A DNA stretch of 64,000 nt from JAEUKA01 sp044228505 (lineage in GTDB: Bacteria; Myxococcota_A; Polyangia; Palsa-1104; JAEUJZ01). The stretch spans positions 1-64,000 of the forward strand of contig JBGAUT010000030.1 in the NCBI GenBank assembly GCA_044228505.1, read 5' to 3'. A program made the position numbers and the translations under genes. Within the stretch, counting starts at the first letter, position 1, and every line of letters begins with the position of its first letter. The notes under the pieces were generated by a model that was given only the letters and a program-made list of their open reading frames with translations, ran no database searches and was not told the DNA's origin. Positions 25,461-33,977 of this stretch are shown here, piece by piece.

Positions 25461-26810
25461 ATGTCGACCCTCAATCGGAATGTAGCTAAAGGTGATATCG
25501 TGTTCCGTCGGCACTCTGCTGGATATGAAGCAGCCCGACGAGCAACCATGTGGAACGCCCGCGTTCCAGACCGCTACCCAGAGGTCATTGTAAAAGCTCG
25601 CGATGTTTACGATGTCGTTGCAGCAGTCAGGATGGCCAAGCGTGAGGCACTGCGGCTCACAGTCCGTTCAGGCGGACATAGCTGGGCAGGCAACCACGTC
25701 CGAGATGGCGGACTCCTTCTCGATTTGTCCGCGCTACAAGATGTGACGGTGGACAAGGAGAATCTGCGGGCCACCACTGGTCCAGGACGAGCTGGACACG
25801 AGCTGTGCGAACTGCTCGGCAAACAAGGACTATTCTTCCCAGCCGGACACTGTAAGGGAGTGTGTGTCGGGGGCTATCTGCTGCAAGGGGGCTTCGGTTG
25901 GAACAGCAGAGCCCTTGGTCCAGCTTGTATGAGCGTGATCGGACTCGATCTGGTGACCGCCGATGGGGACGTAGTCTTCGCAAGTCCCGAGGAAAATGCG
26001 GATCTTTACTGGGCTGCACGCGGGGCTGGTCCGGGGTTCTTCTGTGTCGTCACCCGCTTTCACCTGCGGCTATATCCCAAGCCCAAAGTGATTGGGATGG
26101 CGCTGTACTCTTTCCCTCTCGTTTGCCTGGAAGAAGTATTTCGCTTTGCCCACGCCATCGCTCCCGAGGTTCCAAATTCCGTCGAGCTGCAATTCATCAT
26201 GAGCCGCAAGGCATTCGGTGCAAACGGACCAGGAATCGAAGTCGTCGCACCTGTGTTTGAAGACGGAATCGGTGACGCGCTGCGCGCACTCTCCTTCCTA
26301 AACAAAAGCTCTCTACGTCGCAAAGCTGTGCTCAAGATCCCTTTCGCTCCATCGACGATGGACATTCTGTACCGCGCCACGATGACGCACTACCCGGACG
26401 ATCATCGCTACGCAGTCGATAACATGTGGACCCGAGCTTCTGTTGACGAACTACTGCCAGGAATCCACAAAATCGCCAGCACGCTACCGCCCGCGCCCTC
26501 ACACATGCTGTGGCTCAACTGGTCTCCACCAGGTAATCGGCCTGATATGGCATTTTCCGTCGAAGATAAGACCTATCTTGCACTGTACGGATGCTGGAAG
26601 CATGCAGTAGATGACGACCCCTACGCGAACTGGGCGACAGAGCGAATGAGCGAGATGGCACACCTTGCAACCGGCTGTCAGCTTGCGGACGAAAACCTTG
26701 GAAGACGCCCGGCTCGCTTTATCACGGATGAAAAACTCCAGCGGCTGGACCAAATCCGCAGCGCGCACGATCCGCAGAGCCGCTTTCACTCATACATGGG
26801 GAGACCATGA
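25461..26810 (+). CDS. Berberine-bridge-enzyme-like FAD-dependent oxidase
   Basis: A 449-residue VAO/BBE-family flavoprotein. The FAD-binding region shows RSGGHSWAGN (residues about 68-77), whose His is the usual covalent 8-alpha-histidyl site, and AGHCKGVCVGGYLLQGGFGW (about 130-149), whose first Cys matches the second covalent site. Bicovalent FAD is therefore likely. The C-terminus carries the BBE domain ending DPQSRFHSYMG. It should oxidise an alcohol or phenolic substrate with O2. It overlaps the next gene by ATGA and is divergent from a LysR gene. I chose ATG 25461; the longer frame back to 25347 overlaps the LysR gene. Confidence 0.85.
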   Translation: MSTLNRNVAKGDIVFRRHSAGYEAARRATMWNARVPDRYPEVIVKARDVYDVVAAVRMAKREALRLTVRSGGHSWAGNHVRDGGLLLDLSALQDVTVDKENLRATTGPGRAGHELCELLGKQGLFFPAGHCKGVCVGGYLLQGGFGWNSRALGPACMSVIGLDLVTADGDVVFASPEENADLYWAARGAGPGFFCVVTRFHLRLYPKPKVIGMALYSFPLVCLEEVFRFAHAIAPEVPNSVELQFIMSRKAFGANGPGIEVVAPVFEDGIGDALRALSFLNKSSLRRKAVLKIPFAPSTMDILYRATMTHYPDDHRYAVDNMWTRASVDELLPGIHKIASTLPPAPSHMLWLNWSPPGNRPDMAFSVEDKTYLALYGCWKHAVDDDPYANWATERMSEMAHLATGCQLADENLGRRPARFITDEKLQRLDQIRSAHDPQSRFHSYMGRP

Positions 26811-27655
26811 CACATCCCAATCCATCACGAAGACTCTTTATCGGACTCCGGAAGGAAGATCTGGAAGGAAAGCCGTACGCGTCCTTCTACAATCCACACG
26901 TGGCAGCGCTTCCGGAACATGCCAAGGAAGCACTGCTTCACGGACCTGTTGCCGGACCTCTACTGTCTCGTCTATCGGACGCGCCACAGCTCCTCTTCAC
27001 AGCAGAGACAGAGTTAGAGAATGGTTTTGGAATTCAAGACGATGGCTCTCTGCATGTCGCGATTCGCACCGATCTGCCCGACGTCACTCCCGAGATGATC
27101 GACTTCTGGTTTGGTTGGCACAGTTCCGAGCCACAGCGCTACAAGCTGTGGCATCCACGTGCTCACCTTCACGCGCAATGGGAGTCTGCGGAGTCTCTGC
27201 AGCTTTCCAAAACCAAAGGCCGAGCAAGGTATGTAGGCCGAACCTCGTTTGTCGATGAGTATCTCGGCAGCACATTGACACAGGCCGCGATCAGCTTCCT
27301 GCCACCTGCCGATCTGGACTTTGACGAGTCTGTTCTCACCGACCCGCAACAGGCCACAGTCATCGCCGCCCGAGTCAGTTTGACCAACTCTCCGCTGGAA
27401 GCAGGCTATCTGGTCCACCACGTCCGTCGAGTTGCAGGTGGTGCACAGATGCGCTCACGCTTCTGGCTGGGTGGTCCGTATGCTGCCGTGCGCGCTGGAC
27501 GGTTTCAGGTGTCGGTCCCCAGCCAAGTCGCCAGGCTCATTCGCAGTCCAACGCTCGACGAAGGACGCGACTTACTCGTACACTCTTCGCAAGAAATGTC
27601 ACACTTGGCCACGTTCCTTCCAAAGCTGTACGCTGAGCTATCCGACCTGCCATGA
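26807..27655 (+). CDS. PhlG-like C-C hydrolase (diacetylphloroglucinol hydrolase family)
   Basis: A 282-residue protein with the motif order of PhlG, a zinc-dependent hydrolase that removes an acetyl group from 2,4-diacetylphloroglucinol: IDFWFGWHSSEPQRYKLWHP near residues 98-117, HLHAQW just after, VDEYLG near 150, RSRFWLGG near 218 and HSSQEMSHLATFLP near 263-276. The His and Glu of the last motif and the upstream His/Glu fit the zinc ligands. Its start overlaps the stop of the FAD oxidase gene, so the two are co-translated. The real substrate is more safely described as an acyl-phenolic or beta-diketone compound. Confidence 0.8.
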   Translation: MTHPNPSRRLFIGLRKEDLEGKPYASFYNPHVAALPEHAKEALLHGPVAGPLLSRLSDAPQLLFTAETELENGFGIQDDGSLHVAIRTDLPDVTPEMIDFWFGWHSSEPQRYKLWHPRAHLHAQWESAESLQLSKTKGRARYVGRTSFVDEYLGSTLTQAAISFLPPADLDFDESVLTDPQQATVIAARVSLTNSPLEAGYLVHHVRRVAGGAQMRSRFWLGGPYAAVRAGRFQVSVPSQVARLIRSPTLDEGRDLLVHSSQEMSHLATFLPKLYAELSDLP

Positions 27656-27673
27656 ACCATAAGGGGGGGCCTT

Positions 27674-30600
27674 TTGGTTACAGAGTTTGTCTTAGAGTTT
27701 GCGCGCGCTGAGCAAGCAGGCGATCCATTTGGATTCCGTTTTGAACCGCAACAGTACTTGCTGCGGTCGGCCGGAGGAGGATTTGAGAGCGCAGAGCTGC
27801 CGTGGGATGCATCTTTGCTCAAAGACCTAGCTGCGGTCCGACAATCCCACTGTGATCGCGTCATCGTTCAACGGATTGGTGAGCTACTGCGACGCGTGCT
27901 GACGCCACTTGGATTTGCGGAACAGTCCTCACAGATTGTGGCAGCGGATCGCGCTGGTCAATCCGTCATCTTGACGATTCGATCGGCTGCAGCAGAGCTT
28001 TACGCACTGCCCTGGGAGCTGTTGACCGAAAAAGGGACGGGGCTTCACTTGGGAGGCCTACCCAACGTACTCCTTCGATACGAGTGGCCACAGACCCACT
28101 CCACGCCAGAAACTCCCAAGCCGCGAACTTCGACAGGCCGCATTCTGCTCGCATGGTCCGCTGCGGGGGGCGCGGTTCCGGCCAGCGAGCAAGCGCAGGC
28201 ACTTCGCGCAGCCTGCAAAGCCGGTCATGTCTCGTTTGAAAGCGACCGAGATGTCCTGGCTCATGCATCCTGCCAAACGCTAAGTGCCGCATTAGAAAAG
28301 GCCCGGACGCAGAACCAGCCCATTTCGATTCTTCATCTGCTCTGTCATGGTGGACAGAACGGCAGTACGTTCGGCCTGGTGCTGGGTGGAGAGGAGCCGG
28401 GCGAATCCGTAGTGGTGGATGCGGGAACCCTACGCCAGATTCTGTCACCGTTTGCGGACATGGTCCGCTTGGTCGTTCTTTCAGCCTGTGATTCCGGAAA
28501 CTCTGGAACGCTTGGGAATCAGCTTGGGAGTGTTGCTCAAGCGCTACATCGGGCTGGTTTTGCCTCTGTAATTGCTTCGAGAAACCCGCTGGGAGTATCC
28601 GCATCCATCAAGCTGACCGAGACACTTTATGATGCATTGCTGACACAAACGCAGTCTCTTGAACAAGCTCTCCGTTCGGTCCGCAATCGACTGCTTGGCG
28701 ATCCATCTCAGCTCGACTGGGCCAGCTTGCAGCTCTATGCACGCAGCGAAGATGGCGTCGACAGCCGACCGATGCTGTTCCGACCGTATCGCGGTCTTCT
28801 CGCCTTTCAACCGCAGCACAATCGGTTCTTTTTTGGACGCGAACGAGAGATTGAACAGATTAAGAAAGCGCTGGCCGATTTGGGAACTGCGCAACGACCT
28901 CGATTCCTAATTGTTGCAGGAACATCAGGCAGCGGAAAGTCCTCGGTAGTGCTGGCAGGTGCGGTTCCGCAACTGGTGGCAGCGTCGAACGGACGGCTAA
29001 AATCGATCATCCTGAAGCCCGGCAGTGATCCAGTCCTGGCACTGGACAAGGCACTTTCAGCCACAGATCCAGCGAACGAAACTCTGCTGCTCATCATTGA
29101 TCAGCTCGAAGAGATTTTCACGCATGTCAGTAGCCCTGTGGCGCGCACAGAGTATTTGCGGAGATTGTGGAAGCTTGCCCGGCAACCCAACATCCAGATC
29201 ATCGCTACGCTGCGGGTCGACTTCATCGGTGATTGCGGCGAGATCTTGTTAGAGGACGGCGACAAGGATCTGCGGCTCGACAATGTGGCGTATGACGATG
29301 CGCACCGCGTGTTCATCGCACAGCTTGGGATCGCACAGATCCGCACTACGATCGAGGGGCCCGCACAGAAAGTAGGACTGGTACTTGAAGCAGGTCTAAC
29401 CAACCGAATGGTCGAAGCAGTCGAAGCCGAACCGGGAGCACTTCCGCTATTGCAACACACGTTGGATTTGTTGTGGTTACGCAGAGACGGTCGTGTGCTA
29501 ACTCAAGCCAGCTACGATGAGATTGGGCAGTTGGCCGGAGCGCTGTCACAACATGCGGACGCACTCATCGTACAAATGGACGAAGCAGAACAGCAGGCAG
29601 TTCGCAATCTGCTGGTACGACTGGTTCACTTGGGCGATGGCGTTGCACGAGCAAGCCGTCAACGAGTTCCAATCGGAAGGCTGCGTCCGACCAGCAAAGA
29701 CGGACAACAGCGGTTTGCGAAGATACTCACAGCGCTTGAAAACGCACGACTGTTGGTCCGTTCCGGAGAATCCGATCAGCAGAGTATTGAAGTCGCCCAT
29801 GAATCACTGATCAGGAGTTGGCCGCGCTTTGCACAGTGGTTGCAAAAAGACCGACAGATGCTCGCAGAGCTAGAGAAGCTTGAAGTCCTGCTCAGCCAAT
29901 GGCGACAGCATCACACGCTCCTTTCCGGTGAGCAACTGCGGTTCGCAGAGCGCTGTACCCAGGACTATCCCGAGCATGTTCCTGATGAAGCGAAGACCCT
30001 GCTCGCGACCAGTAAGCAGGAGGAGCGCAGATCAAAGTCGATCAAGCGGGGCATACTCCTATTGCTCATTTCAGGAGCGGTCTTCTATCTGGGAGAAACG
30101 CTGATCGAACGCTTCACCACGGACCGAACCGACCAAGCTCTCAAGCAACTGGCGAGACGCATTGACAGGGCCAGCAACAATCCCACAACGGCAGAGATGC
30201 TGGGCACTCTAGCCCGCTTGCGGTTGGAGCTGGAGCTACGTCCCGATCTAGCTCTCGATTTGAACTCCCGAGCGCGTGCGTTCGAGCCACACAACCCTCG
30301 ACTCTTGGTCGATCAGGCAGAGTATCTGCTTGCCGCAGGTCGGTTCGCAGATGCAATGGTCTCCGCTCAGAACGCACTCCAATCTGAGTCCAGTTTGCCA
30401 CTTTTGCAACTCCACAGCGCAGTCATCGCATGGAGCGCAGCATGCTTTCTGCTTCAAGCGCAAGAGCAGGCGAAGTGGGGCAATCGACTTCAAGCCGAGT
30501 ATGACAAGCTACCGGATGGAACCGAGTTGCTCGATTTGGCCGGTACGCCGCAAATCCTACTCAAAGCGCAGCATCAACTCCGCGCCACCCTACCGCTCAC

Positions 30601-30706
30601 TGACGTTCTGGAGGTTCACGCCCTGCTGCGGGGTGTGAAGTCTGATACCAAAAGAAAAGCGCTGGCCAAGCGGCTTGCCACCAGCCTGCAGTGGAGCGTC
30701 CCGTAG
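27674..30706 (+). CDS. CHAT protease-like domain + STAND P-loop NTPase + membrane helix
   Basis: A 1010-residue protein. Residues about 90-360 form a CHAT (caspase-like) domain with the dyad His225 in HLLCHGG and Cys272 in LSACDSG. A STAND-type P-loop NTPase follows: GREREIEQI near 388, Walker A GTSGSGKSS (416-424) and Walker B LLLIIDQLEEIF near 475. A winged-helix-like region ends with VAHESLIRSWPRF near 705. A membrane helix lies near 792-812, and the C-terminal 190 residues are helical and TPR-like. The start is TTG 27674 with a GGGGGG purine tract just upstream. Eighteen bases separate it from the PhlG-like gene. CHAT-STAND proteins are known from signalling and immunity-type systems. Confidence 0.85.
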   Translation: MVTEFVLEFARAEQAGDPFGFRFEPQQYLLRSAGGGFESAELPWDASLLKDLAAVRQSHCDRVIVQRIGELLRRVLTPLGFAEQSSQIVAADRAGQSVILTIRSAAAELYALPWELLTEKGTGLHLGGLPNVLLRYEWPQTHSTPETPKPRTSTGRILLAWSAAGGAVPASEQAQALRAACKAGHVSFESDRDVLAHASCQTLSAALEKARTQNQPISILHLLCHGGQNGSTFGLVLGGEEPGESVVVDAGTLRQILSPFADMVRLVVLSACDSGNSGTLGNQLGSVAQALHRAGFASVIASRNPLGVSASIKLTETLYDALLTQTQSLEQALRSVRNRLLGDPSQLDWASLQLYARSEDGVDSRPMLFRPYRGLLAFQPQHNRFFFGREREIEQIKKALADLGTAQRPRFLIVAGTSGSGKSSVVLAGAVPQLVAASNGRLKSIILKPGSDPVLALDKALSATDPANETLLLIIDQLEEIFTHVSSPVARTEYLRRLWKLARQPNIQIIATLRVDFIGDCGEILLEDGDKDLRLDNVAYDDAHRVFIAQLGIAQIRTTIEGPAQKVGLVLEAGLTNRMVEAVEAEPGALPLLQHTLDLLWLRRDGRVLTQASYDEIGQLAGALSQHADALIVQMDEAEQQAVRNLLVRLVHLGDGVARASRQRVPIGRLRPTSKDGQQRFAKILTALENARLLVRSGESDQQSIEVAHESLIRSWPRFAQWLQKDRQMLAELEKLEVLLSQWRQHHTLLSGEQLRFAERCTQDYPEHVPDEAKTLLATSKQEERRSKSIKRGILLLLISGAVFYLGETLIERFTTDRTDQALKQLARRIDRASNNPTTAEMLGTLARLRLELELRPDLALDLNSRARAFEPHNPRLLVDQAEYLLAAGRFADAMVSAQNALQSESSLPLLQLHSAVIAWSAACFLLQAQEQAKWGNRLQAEYDKLPDGTELLDLAGTPQILLKAQHQLRATLPLTDVLEVHALLRGVKSDTKRKALAKRLATSLQWSVP

Positions 30707-30733
30707 CGACTAGACATGTAGTAGAATCTAGGC

Positions 30734-31525
30734 ATGCACGCTGCTGTTTTCCTTTCCCTGGAGCATGCCCAACGGGTGGCGGGAGTCCTACCCGACTTGT
30801 ACTGGATCTCCTCTCTCTCCGATGACAACCTACGCTCCTGCTGGGAGTTCCGTAGGAACTTTATGGGGCTAAAGCCTTCCATCGATCCCAAGCAAGACTG
30901 GGAAAAGTATCTGCGGTGGGTGCGCACAGCGGACTTCGCGTGGCTTCCAGTGGATCAGAAGGGAGCGCTTCGTTCGACATTCTTCTACAAGATCGAAACG
31001 CTGGTGCACAGGCAAAAGAAGTGCGTTCTGATTTGGCCAGAGTATTCCTACACCAGACCCGATTCTAGAAAGAGTGCCGGGATAGGGATTGGCTTTGTCG
31101 CCTCACTCATGCTGGCTGCGTTACGCGCCCCCGGATCACCGCAGTACCTCGTCGGAACCGGCTATGTGCCCAGCTACCTGGCACTGTGTCAAGCGTGCGA
31201 TTCTGTCTTTCTATCAGAAGATCCCGCGATGACGGAGTGGGAGAGGAGTCTGTATCGCTCTTTGGTGGAGGCAACACCTGGATATGACCGCACCACCGGG
31301 GTGGTCACGATGGGTACCATTCCCATCAATCCACGAATCACACCGCCGAGCGATCCGACTCTGCATCGAGCCTGGAGTCGCTACCTCGCACGGAATCCAC
31401 ACTGGACCGAAGGCTACACCTGCATGATCTTCGCACCAGTGACAGGGCGAGGGTTGATTGCCACCGCACAGCGGTTGGCAGTCCGTGTCCGTCAACAGAT
31501 CGGCCATCCGAATTCCTCTGGCTAA
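30734..31525 (+). CDS. Unidentified 263-residue protein
   Basis: No family recognised. The protein is soluble, with conserved-looking aromatic patches (DWEKYLRWVRTADFAWLPVD near 58-77 and LIWPEYSYTRPDSRK near 100-114), a small hydrophobic stretch (GIGFVASLMLAALRA), and a C-terminal RYLARNPHWTEGYTCMIF. It follows the CHAT-NTPase gene by 27 bases and precedes the P450 gene by 56, all on the plus strand, so it probably belongs to the same transcript. It could be a substrate, inhibitor or partner of the CHAT protein, but nothing in the sequence shows this. Confidence 0.55.
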   Translation: MHAAVFLSLEHAQRVAGVLPDLYWISSLSDDNLRSCWEFRRNFMGLKPSIDPKQDWEKYLRWVRTADFAWLPVDQKGALRSTFFYKIETLVHRQKKCVLIWPEYSYTRPDSRKSAGIGIGFVASLMLAALRAPGSPQYLVGTGYVPSYLALCQACDSVFLSEDPAMTEWERSLYRSLVEATPGYDRTTGVVTMGTIPINPRITPPSDPTLHRAWSRYLARNPHWTEGYTCMIFAPVTGRGLIATAQRLAVRVRQQIGHPNSSG

Positions 31526-31581
31526 ATCCGGGGTTACAAGCACGACCTCACGGATGCAGGCCTCCATGTCATAATCTCAAC

Positions 31582-32799
31582 ATGGGAAGCTCCTCCGAAT
31601 CGTCGACCACATCTCTTGATCTAATGGATCCATCCGTCCACATGCGCGAAATTCCGCATGCGGCGTACCGTACACTGCGTGACACCGATCCGGCGTCGTT
31701 TCAGCGCTCCGCCTATGCTGGCAGCGAAGACCCTGGATACTGGCTGCTGACGCGACATGCGGATGTCCACAGCGCGCTCCTTGACACGAATTCCTACTCC
31801 TCATTTCGAGGAGGCACCAACCTGCTAAATGAACCACCGGAACGTCTGGAAATCAGCCGCTTGATGCTGATCAATATGGACCCGCCGAACCATACACGAT
31901 ACAGACGATTGATCACGCGTTCATTTGCTTCGCGCATGGTGGAACGACTGGAACCCCAGGTACGCGCACTGTGCAAAACGGTAATCGACTCGATTGCAAC
32001 ACGCAGGGAATGTGACTTCGTTCGCGATGTGGCCAGTCAAGTTCCGATGCAGGTCATCTTCATGCTGCTGGGGATTCCTGAAGCAGACTGGGAACATCTG
32101 GTCACGCTCACCAACACGATGATGAACCAAGGGAATACCGAACAGGCATTTTCTGCCGCAATGCATATGTACATGTACGCAAATCAGCTTGCCGATCAAC
32201 GTCGTGACAATCCCAGCGACGACATGGTCAGCCAACTCTTGTGTTCAGAAGTCAATGGCGAGCTTCTCTCGCAGGCAGAGTTCGGTGCCTTCTTCATGCT
32301 GCTGGTGGTGGCTGGAAATGAAACCACTCGCAACCTGATTGCTGGCGGACTCCTCTCTCTGCTACAGTTTCCGAGCGAGCAATCCAAGCTTCGCAACGAC
32401 TCATCACTTCTGCACTCTGCTGTCGAGGAAATGCTTCGCTACGTCTCGCCAGTGACCGAGTTCCGGCGAACGGCCAATCGAGACATTGAACTTCATGGCA
32501 AACTTATCCGTGAAGGAGATCGCGTCATTCTGGTCCATGCTTCAGCGAACCGCGATGAGCGGGTCTTTGCTGATCCTGACCGGTTTGACATCTCCCGCAC
32601 TCCAAACCCTCACCTGGCGTTTGGAGTGGGCCCGCATCTATGCTTGGGAGCGACCCTGGCGCGAGTCGAGGCACGCTGTATGTTTGATGAGATCATCCGT
32701 CGCCTGGATGACATCGAACTCACAGGAAGTCCCATCCGCATGCACTCGAGTCTGGTGAACGGTTACCAAACGATGCCGATTCGATACCGCGCCATCTGA
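31582..32799 (+). CDS. Cytochrome P450
   Basis: A 405-residue soluble bacterial P450. The I-helix oxygen-binding motif is VVAGNETTRN near residue 243, the K-helix ExxR is EEMLRYVSP near 281, and the heme-binding loop is FGVGPHLCLGATLARVE near 350-366 with the axial Cys. It should hydroxylate a hydrophobic metabolite using external ferredoxin partners, none of which is encoded nearby. It is the last plus-strand gene of the group with the FAD oxidase, PhlG-like hydrolase and CHAT protein. Confidence 0.92.
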   Translation: MGSSSESSTTSLDLMDPSVHMREIPHAAYRTLRDTDPASFQRSAYAGSEDPGYWLLTRHADVHSALLDTNSYSSFRGGTNLLNEPPERLEISRLMLINMDPPNHTRYRRLITRSFASRMVERLEPQVRALCKTVIDSIATRRECDFVRDVASQVPMQVIFMLLGIPEADWEHLVTLTNTMMNQGNTEQAFSAAMHMYMYANQLADQRRDNPSDDMVSQLLCSEVNGELLSQAEFGAFFMLLVVAGNETTRNLIAGGLLSLLQFPSEQSKLRNDSSLLHSAVEEMLRYVSPVTEFRRTANRDIELHGKLIREGDRVILVHASANRDERVFADPDRFDISRTPNPHLAFGVGPHLCLGATLARVEARCMFDEIIRRLDDIELTGSPIRMHSSLVNGYQTMPIRYRAI

Positions 32800-32893
32800 T
32801 GGCCCGAAGAGAGTCCACCTTCCCCGTTTACTCAATCCTCCTGCCGACAATTTTCTCATCACTTCGATCAGGCACTGATATCGTGGCGTCGAC

Positions 32894-33925
32894 ATGGCGC
32901 GCATTGGTCTGACTCTGGGTGATCCCTGTGGCATTGGTCCCGAGCTTTGGCTAAAGACCTTGCTATCGCTGCGAACCGAGCCGCGAACGCTCGACCTACT
33001 CACACTATACGGAGACCCAGCGGTCCTCGACCGAACCGCTGACCAGCTCGGCCAACAGGTCGCATGGCGCACGCTCCGCGACCGCCTGCTGGTGGTCCCA
33101 ATCACGAACCTCTCCCCAGCAGAGATCACCCCTGGTCAGCCCAACCTCAAAAGTGGTGCGGCCCAGGTATCTTATTTGCAAGCGGCGATCGCTGACGCTG
33201 TAGCCGGTCGCATCCAAGGGCTGTGTACTGGACCGATTCATAAGGCCTCAGCCAAAGAAGCGGGCCTGGCATTTCCTGGTCACACAGAGCTACTGGCCGA
33301 GCAGCTCCTCGCCCCCCGGCAGAGTGTGGTGATGATGCTCGCAGGACCAACTCTACGCGTCGCGCTGTGTACGATTCACATTGCACTGGCTACAGTTCCT
33401 TCGGCGCTCTCTGTTGCGGGTATTCGTCAAACTCTGGTCACCACTGCGCTCGCGCTATATCAAGACTTTGCCGAACCCAAGCCATACCTGCAGGTTTTGG
33501 GACTCAACCCACATGCGGGAGAGTCCGGACACTTCGGTGATGAAGAGTCACGTCTCATCACGCCCGCCATTGCCGCAGCGCTGGAACATCCCGATCTCAG
33601 CGCTCTGCCCGGACTATCCATTGTGGGTCCACTCGTTCCTGATGTCGCGTTTCGTCATGCGCTGAATCCCCCTCACGGTCAGTCCCGACCATCAGCGGTG
33701 GTGGCCATGTATCACGACCAAGGACTGATTCCGATCAAGCTGATCGACTTTGATCACACCGTAAATGTCACCCTTGGTTTGCGGGTGGTTCGAACTTCAC
33801 CAGATCACGGAACTGCCCATGATATCGCGGGAAAAGGAATCGCTCGTCCTGATAGCCTACATGCAGCCCTTGCGCTTTGCATCGAGCACACCCTTCGTCG
33901 CGAAGGTTTCAGCAGACAGAAGTAG
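32894..33925 (+). CDS. pdxA: 4-hydroxythreonine-4-phosphate dehydrogenase (vitamin B6 pathway)
   Basis: A 343-residue PdxA. Landmarks are LTLGDPCGIGPEL (residues 6-18), the metal-binding HTELLAEQ near 131, LNPHAGESGHFGDEE near 204-218, MYHDQGLIPIK near 272 and TSPDHGTAHDIAGKG near 302. It oxidises 4-phosphohydroxythreonine for pyridoxal phosphate synthesis in the cytoplasm. Motifs are complete. About 95 bases separate it from the P450 gene, so it may have its own promoter. Confidence 0.93.
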   Translation: MARIGLTLGDPCGIGPELWLKTLLSLRTEPRTLDLLTLYGDPAVLDRTADQLGQQVAWRTLRDRLLVVPITNLSPAEITPGQPNLKSGAAQVSYLQAAIADAVAGRIQGLCTGPIHKASAKEAGLAFPGHTELLAEQLLAPRQSVVMMLAGPTLRVALCTIHIALATVPSALSVAGIRQTLVTTALALYQDFAEPKPYLQVLGLNPHAGESGHFGDEESRLITPAIAAALEHPDLSALPGLSIVGPLVPDVAFRHALNPPHGQSRPSAVVAMYHDQGLIPIKLIDFDHTVNVTLGLRVVRTSPDHGTAHDIAGKGIARPDSLHAALALCIEHTLRREGFSRQK

Positions 33926-33977
33926 CTCGCTGCGAGTACCATGATCGATTGGATGCAGGGTGCCGGCAGGAGTACAC

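Noticed and set aside
27674..33925. One operon from the FAD oxidase to pdxA
   Set aside because: Spacing is tight only up to the CHAT gene; gaps of 56 and 95 bases before the P450 and pdxA make a single transcript uncertain, and pdxA has an unrelated cofactor role.
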